Of a DNA stretch of 42,966 nucleotides, positions 37,943 through 42,966 are shown piece after piece. The notes under the pieces are model-generated. The model saw nothing but the letters and a program-made list of their open reading frames with translations, was not told the origin of the DNA and did not search any database. Made by a program: the position numbers and the translations under genes. Source of the stretch: Gilliamella intestini. Its GTDB lineage: Bacteria; Pseudomonadota; Gammaproteobacteria; Enterobacterales; Orbaceae. The stretch lies in assembly GCF_900094935.1 (NCBI RefSeq), contig NZ_FMBA01000019.1:1-42966 (forward strand). The letters are read 5' to 3'. Positions within the stretch are counted from its first letter, which is position 1; every line of letters starts with the position of its first letter.

Positions 37943-39016
37943 TTATCTTGCATCTTTAACTGCCAGTCCTAATTGCCAAACTGCCATAGCATAATGTGTA
38001 CTGTGATTGTAACGAGTAATCACATAAAAGTTTGGTAATCCATACCAAAATTGGTAATTATCACCCATATCAAGCCGTAATAAGCTAACTTGTGTATGTC
38101 CATCTAACGAACTTTGTGGTTTTAATCCAGCTTTTGCCAATGTTTCAATTGAATATTTAGTACTAAAACCAGTATCAAGTGATAGTGCTTGACCATCAGC
38201 CATTACAGCCACTTTTTTACCACGTTGCCAACCGTATGATTTGAAGTAGCTTGCCACACTACCAATAGCATCAACGGGATCCCATAAATCAATATGCCCA
38301 TCATGATTAAAATCAACAGCGTGGCGTCTAAATGCTGATGGCATAAATTGACCATATCCCATAGCACCAGCAAATGATCCACTCAAATCAAAGGGATCAA
38401 CGCCCTCATCTCGGCACATAACTAAAAAATCTTCTAATTCGTCAGAAAAATATTGCGCACGTCTTGGATAGTAAAATGCAAGAGTAGACAAGGCATCAAT
38501 AATTTTAGTTTTACCCATCACTCTACCCCAACCTGTTTCAACACCAATAATGCCAACAATAATTTCGGGTGGCACACCATATTCATTATAAGCACGCTGT
38601 AATTCTTTTTGGTATTGATTCCAAAATTCAACACCACTAGAAAGGTTACTCGGTGTAATAAATTTACTTTTATATCGAATCCAAGCGCCATTTGGTGCCG
38701 TTGGCGAGGTTGCTTTTGGTGCTTGTTTATCCATTAAATTAATGACCCAATCAAGCTTATTAGCTTGAGCAAGCACATTACGGAGTTGTTGACGATTAAA
38801 ACCATGCTTACTAACCATTCTATCGATAAATTTTTCTTTATCTATCTCTAGTGACGTACTAGCGGTTTTAAATTGATTGTGAGATTTTTCCAGATAAACA
38901 CCGCCCTTAACATTTGCATGTCCACGGTGTTCTTTCATGGGAGATGTTGAAAATCTGTCACCATTACAAGCTACTAGCAATAAAATTGTAATAATAAAGA
39001 TGGCAATACGCTGCAT
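37943..39016 (-). CDS. mltB: Membrane-bound lytic murein transglycosylase B
   Basis: 357-aa lipoprotein that cuts the MurNAc-GlcNAc bond and forms 1,6-anhydro ends. Lipobox LLVAC at residues 13-17 gives an acylated Cys17. Slt35/MltB catalytic motif GVETGWGRVMG holds the catalytic Glu, and GAMGYGQFMPSAF the substrate cleft. The EF-hand-like stretch FNHDGHIDLWD (calcium site of Slt35) is present. Products feed AmpG-mediated recycling, encoded 1.3 kb away, but the genes are not co-transcribed. Confidence 0.95.
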   Translation of the reverse strand: MQRIAIFIITILLLVACNGDRFSTSPMKEHRGHANVKGGVYLEKSHNQFKTASTSLEIDKEKFIDRMVSKHGFNRQQLRNVLAQANKLDWVINLMDKQAPKATSPTAPNGAWIRYKSKFITPSNLSSGVEFWNQYQKELQRAYNEYGVPPEIIVGIIGVETGWGRVMGKTKIIDALSTLAFYYPRRAQYFSDELEDFLVMCRDEGVDPFDLSGSFAGAMGYGQFMPSAFRRHAVDFNHDGHIDLWDPVDAIGSVASYFKSYGWQRGKKVAVMADGQALSLDTGFSTKYSIETLAKAGLKPQSSLDGHTQVSLLRLDMGDNYQFWYGLPNFYVITRYNHSTHYAMAVWQLGLAVKDAR

Positions 39017-39072
39017 AAAAAAACCATATTTTAAGTAGTTGAAAAATCGACAACATCATAAGATATTTATTA

Positions 39073-40074
39073 TTATTTAACAATATTTGGGCATAATTTA
39101 CCTTCAGATATTTGTTGAATATTATTTAACGTGGTATCTGAAATATTCAATAACGCTTCTTGTGTTAAAAAGGCTTGGTGCCCCGTAAAAATAACATTAT
39201 GACAGGAAGATAAGCGACGGAACACATCATCTAAAATAACATCATTAGATTTGTCTTCAAAAAAGAGATCACGTTCGTTTTCATAAACATCCATGCCTAA
39301 AGCACCAATTTTTGTTTTCTTTAATGCATCAATAGCTGCGGTTGCATCAAGTAATGCGCCACGACTAGTATTGATAATCATCACGCCGTCTTTCATTTTT
39401 TGGAAAGAATCTTTATTCAATAAATGATAATTTTCAGGTGTCATAGGGCAATGTAACGTAATCACATCAGATTTTGCATATAACTCATGTAACTCAACAT
39501 ATTGCGCCCCTAATTCAACTGCAACATCATTTGGATAAGGATCATAGGCAAGAATATGCATACCAAAACCTTTCAAAATACGGATAACTGCTTGACCAAT
39601 TTTGCCCGTACCAATAACACCAGCAGTACGATTGTGCATATTAAATCCAGTTAATCCATCTAACGAAAAGTTCGCATCACGAGTACGCTGATAAGCTTTA
39701 TGCGTTTTTCTATTTAGCGTCATCATTAACGCAACCGCATGTTCTGCAACTGCTTCGGGCGAATAAGCAGGAACACGAACAACAGTAATACCTAATTTTC
39801 CAGCCTCGGCTAAGTCAACATTATCAAATCCTGCACAGCGAAGTGCTAAAATTTTAATACCATAACTGGCCAATTTTTGGAGTACTTTTTTATCGATTTC
39901 GTCATTCACAAATGCACAAACCGCATTATAACCTTGAGCAGTAACCACTGTTTTATGACTTAATTTATGCTCATAATATTCGATATCAAAACCAAATTTT
40001 TTATTGGCGATGTCTAAATGTTCTTTGTCATAATGCTTACTGCTAAAAACAGCAACCTTGATTGAACTTTTCAT
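39073..40074 (-). CDS. ldhA: Fermentative D-lactate dehydrogenase
   Basis: NADH-dependent reduction of pyruvate to D-lactate. 333 aa (E. coli 329). 2-hydroxyacid dehydrogenase marks: GIKILALRCAGFDNVDLAEA, NAD-binding GTGKIGQAVIRILKGFGM around residue 152, catalytic Arg in NTSRGALLD, Glu in YENERDLFFED, and His in FTGHQAFLT. Start preceded by AAGGGG. Points to fermentative metabolism in a microaerobic gut-like habitat, which is inference. Confidence 0.96.
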   Translation of the reverse strand: MKSSIKVAVFSSKHYDKEHLDIANKKFGFDIEYYEHKLSHKTVVTAQGYNAVCAFVNDEIDKKVLQKLASYGIKILALRCAGFDNVDLAEAGKLGITVVRVPAYSPEAVAEHAVALMMTLNRKTHKAYQRTRDANFSLDGLTGFNMHNRTAGVIGTGKIGQAVIRILKGFGMHILAYDPYPNDVAVELGAQYVELHELYAKSDVITLHCPMTPENYHLLNKDSFQKMKDGVMIINTSRGALLDATAAIDALKKTKIGALGMDVYENERDLFFEDKSNDVILDDVFRRLSSCHNVIFTGHQAFLTQEALLNISDTTLNNIQQISEGKLCPNIVK

Positions 40075-40234
40075 ATTACTAACCCCTTTTGATAATAATT
40101 AGTGAATTTTTTAACTGAATATTGGCATTAAATTTTATATTAAATCATATTTATTCAATGCGACTGTTGGTATTTCGAAAAATGACTTTAGGTAATAGTT
40201 TATCTTAGCATGTAGAATTATTTTTGGTGTTGTG

Positions 40235-40243
40235 TGATATAAT
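40235..40243 (+). promoter_or_regulatory. Extended -10 promoter of ampG
   Basis: TGATATAAT (TGn plus a perfect TATAAT, 40235-40243), 38 nt before the ampG start. The -35 region (GAATTA) is weak, which an extended -10 can compensate for. Confidence 0.55.
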
Positions 40244-40280
40244 AGCACTTTGCTAAAAAACTAACCATTAAAGTTAAATA

Positions 40281-41531
40281 ATGAATAAAAAAATAACTCA
40301 CGTTTTTTTTAATAGAAAAATGTTGTTGTGCATTTATACAGGCTTTTGTTCTGGACTTCCTCTTTTCTTTATTATTCAATTAATTCCAGTTTGGCTAAAA
40401 GGTGGAAATATAGACATAGATACAATTGGTTTGTTCACATTAATCCAAATTCCTTACTTATGTAAATTTCTCTGGTCACCATTATTAGATAAGTTGTCAC
40501 CTTTTTCATTAGGGTATCGTAAAGGTTGGTTATTTTTAACTCAATTAGGGCTCTTAATTATCATGCCTATGTATGGTTTTTTAACTCCCCAAGATAACAT
40601 TAAAATAGTCGTTGCTTTAAGTTTGTTAACAGCTTTTATTTCTGCAACTCAAGATATTGCAATTGATTCTTACAGAAGAGAAATTTTAAGCGATAACGAA
40701 CTTGGTAGCGGAAATAGTATACATATTAATATGTATCGAATAGCAGGATTCGTTCCAGGTGGATTATCGCTTGTTCTTGCTGATTATTTATCATGGATGG
40801 AAGTATTCGTATTTACTGCTGCATTTTTTATACCAATACTATTGATTACGATAAGATTAAAAGAGCCATCACATATCAGTGTAATTCATTCAGATAAATC
40901 TATTTTAAAACAATCAATAAATGAGTTCATTCATCGACAATCGTTGCGTAACACTTTATTTATTATTGCCTTTATTTCATTTTATAAGCTTGGTGATAGC
41001 CTTGCAACATCTTTAACTTCACCTTTTTATTTAGATATGAATTTTGAAAAGAGACATATAGGAACTGTAGCTAAAAATGCGGTAGTCTGGCCAAGTTTAT
41101 TAGGTGCTTTTTTAAGCGGTTTTATTATTTCAAAATATGGACTCAACCGCTCATTGTGGATATCGGGCTTTGTGCAAATGTTTTCTATTTTAGGTTTTGC
41201 CTTTTTATCTTACCAAGGACCTTTTTTGACTATTACTTATACTCAACTTATCACATTGGCGGCTGTAATTAGTTTTGAATCTATTGGTGTTGGAATGGGC
41301 ACAGCTGCTTTAGTTATTTTTATATCGAAAAAAACAAGCCCATTATTTACCACAACACAGTTTGCACTACTAACTAGTTTTTCAGCTATACCAAGAACAT
41401 TAATAAATTCAACATCAGGTGTTTTAACTTCACATTTAGGATGGACAAACTTTTTTTGGTTATGTTTTATTCTTGCTTTTCCTGGTATGTTATTATTGTT
41501 AAAAGTTGCCCCGTGGAATAGCCAATCTTAG
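40281..41531 (+). CDS. ampG: Muropeptide permease AmpG
   Basis: 416 aa MFS transporter with about 12 transmembrane helices. AmpG signatures: MLLCIYTGFCSGLPLFFIIQ, TIGLFTLIQIPYLCKFLWSP, and FISATQDIAIDSYRREIL around residue 120. Imports anhydromuropeptides for peptidoglycan recycling; MltB above generates such fragments. E. coli AmpG is 491 aa, the shorter form here lacks the C-terminal extension, as in many gammaproteobacteria. Followed after 8 nt by a nitroreductase, probably one transcript. Confidence 0.9.
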   Translation: MNKKITHVFFNRKMLLCIYTGFCSGLPLFFIIQLIPVWLKGGNIDIDTIGLFTLIQIPYLCKFLWSPLLDKLSPFSLGYRKGWLFLTQLGLLIIMPMYGFLTPQDNIKIVVALSLLTAFISATQDIAIDSYRREILSDNELGSGNSIHINMYRIAGFVPGGLSLVLADYLSWMEVFVFTAAFFIPILLITIRLKEPSHISVIHSDKSILKQSINEFIHRQSLRNTLFIIAFISFYKLGDSLATSLTSPFYLDMNFEKRHIGTVAKNAVVWPSLLGAFLSGFIISKYGLNRSLWISGFVQMFSILGFAFLSYQGPFLTITYTQLITLAAVISFESIGVGMGTAALVIFISKKTSPLFTTTQFALLTSFSAIPRTLINSTSGVLTSHLGWTNFFWLCFILAFPGMLLLLKVAPWNSQS

Positions 41532-41539
41532 GAGAAAAT

Positions 41540-42202
41540 ATGGACAAACTAACCCAAGCATTCGACTTTAGACATGCATGTAAAAAATTTGATAATACCA
41601 AAAAAATTAGTGATGATGATATTAAATATATTTTAGAAGCGGGTCGTCAATCTCCTTCATCATTTGGTATCGAGCCATGGCATTTTGTGGTTGTTGATAG
41701 TCACAAGCTAAAAGTTGAATTACGTAATGTTTGCTATAACCAAGAACAAGTTACCAGCTGTTCACATTTTATAATTGTACTTTACCGCAAAGCCAATAAT
41801 TTTACGTTACAGAGTGATTATTTACGACAGACAATTGCACGCACCTTACCTGATCCCAATAACCAAACCGATATTGATATTGCCTGTCAAGGATTTATCA
41901 ATTTTTGCGAACAAGGCTTAGCCGACGGTTTAACCATCAACCACTGGTCAGAAATGCAAGACTATATCGCTAGTGCCAATATGATGACTGCAGCGGCATT
42001 TCGTGGTATTGATTCATGTGCTATAGGTGGATTTGATCATGATAAAGTCATAAAGATCCTAGAAAAATATATTCCACAATTTAGTGGCGACTCATTCGGG
42101 ATAGGACTTTGCTTAGCTTTTGGTTATCGAATTAATGAACCAACAGCGCATATTCGTTGGCCACTTTCAGACTTAACCACATACCTATCAGATAATAGCT
42201 AA
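41540..42202 (+). CDS. Nitroreductase-family NAD(P)H-dependent oxidoreductase
   Basis: 220 aa. FMN-site marks: FRHACKKFD near the start, AGRQSPSSFGIEPWHFVVV at about residues 34-52, and ANMMTAAAFRGIDSCAIGGFD in the second half. C-terminal FGIGLCLAFGYRINE. It belongs to the NfsB-like group but differs from the nfsB gene at the other end of the window and is not a recent copy. TAGGAGAA before ATG; 8 nt after ampG. Physiological substrate unknown. Confidence 0.88.
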   Translation: MDKLTQAFDFRHACKKFDNTKKISDDDIKYILEAGRQSPSSFGIEPWHFVVVDSHKLKVELRNVCYNQEQVTSCSHFIIVLYRKANNFTLQSDYLRQTIARTLPDPNNQTDIDIACQGFINFCEQGLADGLTINHWSEMQDYIASANMMTAAAFRGIDSCAIGGFDHDKVIKILEKYIPQFSGDSFGIGLCLAFGYRINEPTAHIRWPLSDLTTYLSDNS

Positions 42203-42375
42203 ACTAATTTAACCACAGAACTACCTTCTATCACCAAATGGCGAGCTTTAATTCGCCATCATCACTTATAATGGTCTTTTTACTATAACCGTTACAAGTC
42301 TTACTACCGCATTTTTTAGTGTTTTTCATGAGCTAGACGCTCGGTCATTTCTTCATTTAATACCATTTAAATCAA
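42203..42375 (-). pseudogene. IS256-family transposase fragment
   Basis: On the minus strand decayed frames read MVLNEEMTERLAHEKH, then in a second frame MKNTKKCGSKTCNGYSKKTI followed by ISDDGELKLAIW, then in a third VIEGSSVVKLV. In the right order they give the conserved N-terminal IS256 (Mutator-like) stretch: EMT..L.HEK, ..RNGYS.KT, DDGE..L, DREG. At least two frameshifts. It abuts the nitroreductase stop. The hairpin ATGGCGA/TCGCCAT (42238-42259) lies inside it. The rest of the gap (42376-42626) shows only an inverted repeat GTAAAT/ATTTAC (42520-42537). Confidence 0.65.
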
Positions 42376-42626
42376 TATGTTATTCATAATAACCGGTTAA
42401 TTTAACTAAATCTTATTATTTTTTATGCTTTTCTCTAACTCTACGGTCATTTTCCTTAGTTTTTATTCATCCATTTTATATTTATCTTGTTTCTACTCAT
42501 TAGAGTAGTTCAAAAATAGGTAAATACACAAATTTACTTATAAGACACCTTTAATGAGGAAACACACAAAATTTAGGATGGGTTCGAAATTTTATCCAAT
42601 CGTTGATATAAAGTATTTTCATAATG

Positions 42627-42966
42627 TTATTTTTCCCAATGCACCATGTCGTAAGGGTAGTATGGTTGGTCTTTTAGAGTGCTGTCGTCTAAGCCGAGTA
42701 TTTTGACTAACGCACCACTTTCAAAACACCAATAGCCTGTATGAATATTCCATTTGCTTTTATGTCCATCATGCCAACCCAAATCAGAATGTCCTCTATA
42801 CCACTCTTTTTGCAGGTATTTTTTTAATCTTTCTAGGGCTGCGGTTTTATCTGTTTGAGCCAATGAAATAATGTCTTGGGTTGCTTTATAAGGTCTTGGA
42901 AATTCAAACTTTGCCGTTTGTTTGCTCCATTGGGTACTGTTTTGTAAAAGAAAATCAACCAGATAA
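42627..42966 (-). CDS. PoNi-like (DUF1911) immunity protein, C-terminal part, runs off the window
   Basis: The frame ends at a TAA at 42627 and stays open to the window edge, so at least 113 residues are visible and the start lies beyond 42966. Reading upstream of the TTG at 42863 gives FEFPRPYKATQDIISLAQTD, continuing into YLQKEWYRGHSDLGWHDGHK, GYWCFESGALVKILGLDDS and YYPYDMVHWEK. This is the signature of the C-terminal domain of PoNi immunity proteins, which protect against PoNe-type DNase toxins delivered by T6SS or T7SS. A toxin gene is expected upstream on the same strand, outside the window. Family assignment is from recall. Confidence 0.8.
   Translation of the reverse strand, partial: YLVDFLLQNSTQWSKQTAKFEFPRPYKATQDIISLAQTDKTAALERLKKYLQKEWYRGHSDLGWHDGHKSKWNIHTGYWCFESGALVKILGLDDSTLKDQPYYPYDMVHWEK

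Noticed and set aside
42520-42537. GTAAAT / ATTTAC inverted repeat between the IS256 remnant and the immunity gene
   Set aside because: Six-base arms in very AT-rich DNA are expected by chance; no duplication or element end recognised.

Overview
The window is AT-rich DNA from a gammaproteobacterium. Gene content and order match the Enterobacterales-Pasteurellales-Orbales branch: a leuL-leuABCD operon with an attenuator, lptC-lptA-lptB-rpoN, recA-recX-alaS-csrA-tRNA-Ser-tRNA-Arg, pqiABC and rspAB. The low GC content, small intergenic regions and protein similarity suggest an Orbaceae insect-gut symbiont (Gilliamella, Frischella or Orbus type). That genus-level placement is inference from recall and could not be tested here.

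Layout. (1) 1-6.0 kb: an NfsB-type nitroreductase on the minus strand, then the leucine operon. It carries a leader peptide with seven Leu codons in 25, a 1:2 / 2:3 / 3:4 attenuator, and hairpins between several cistrons. (2) 6.0-10.5 kb: a YafE-like methyltransferase, convergent with acylphosphatase (yccX) and the lptC-lptA-lptB-rpoN operon for lipopolysaccharide export plus sigma-54. (3) 10.6-12.0 kb: two tandem paralogous CHAP-amidase proteins with N-terminal membrane or signal segments. (4) 12.0-21.4 kb: a sugar-acid catabolic cluster in which rspR (GntR family) is separated from ydfI-ydfJ-rspB-rspA by a 3.3-kb accessory island. The island holds a PAAR-domain type VI secretion effector and two tandem copies of a small three-helix membrane protein (likely immunity). 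It is bounded by inverted remnants of the same IS3-family element, with an IS481-like remnant inside. A perfect CRP site and a palindrome lie upstream of rspA.

(5) 21.6-27.5 kb: pabA, a pabB-pabC fusion for p-aminobenzoate, and pqiA-pqiB-pqiC for envelope lipid transport. (6) 27.5-34.7 kb: recA with a LexA box inside an E. coli-like promoter, recX, alaS, csrA with GGA motifs in its 5' leader, four tRNA genes (Ser-GCT, Arg-ACG twice, Arg-TCG), and serS. (7) 34.7-42.2 kb: an EamA/RarD-like transporter, an APC-family permease, an OsmC-family protein (yhfA), mltB, ldhA, ampG and a second nitroreductase-family gene. AmpG and MltB both belong to peptidoglycan turnover. (8) 42.2 kb to the end: a decayed IS256-family transposase fragment, then the C-terminal part of a PoNi-like (DUF1911) immunity protein running off the window. 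This suggests a second polymorphic-toxin locus beyond the edge.

Most of the window is conserved core genome. The accessory signal is in the toxin/immunity island at 12.8-16.1 kb, the CHAP pair at 10.6-12.0 kb and the right edge. I found no rRNA, CRISPR array or prophage.
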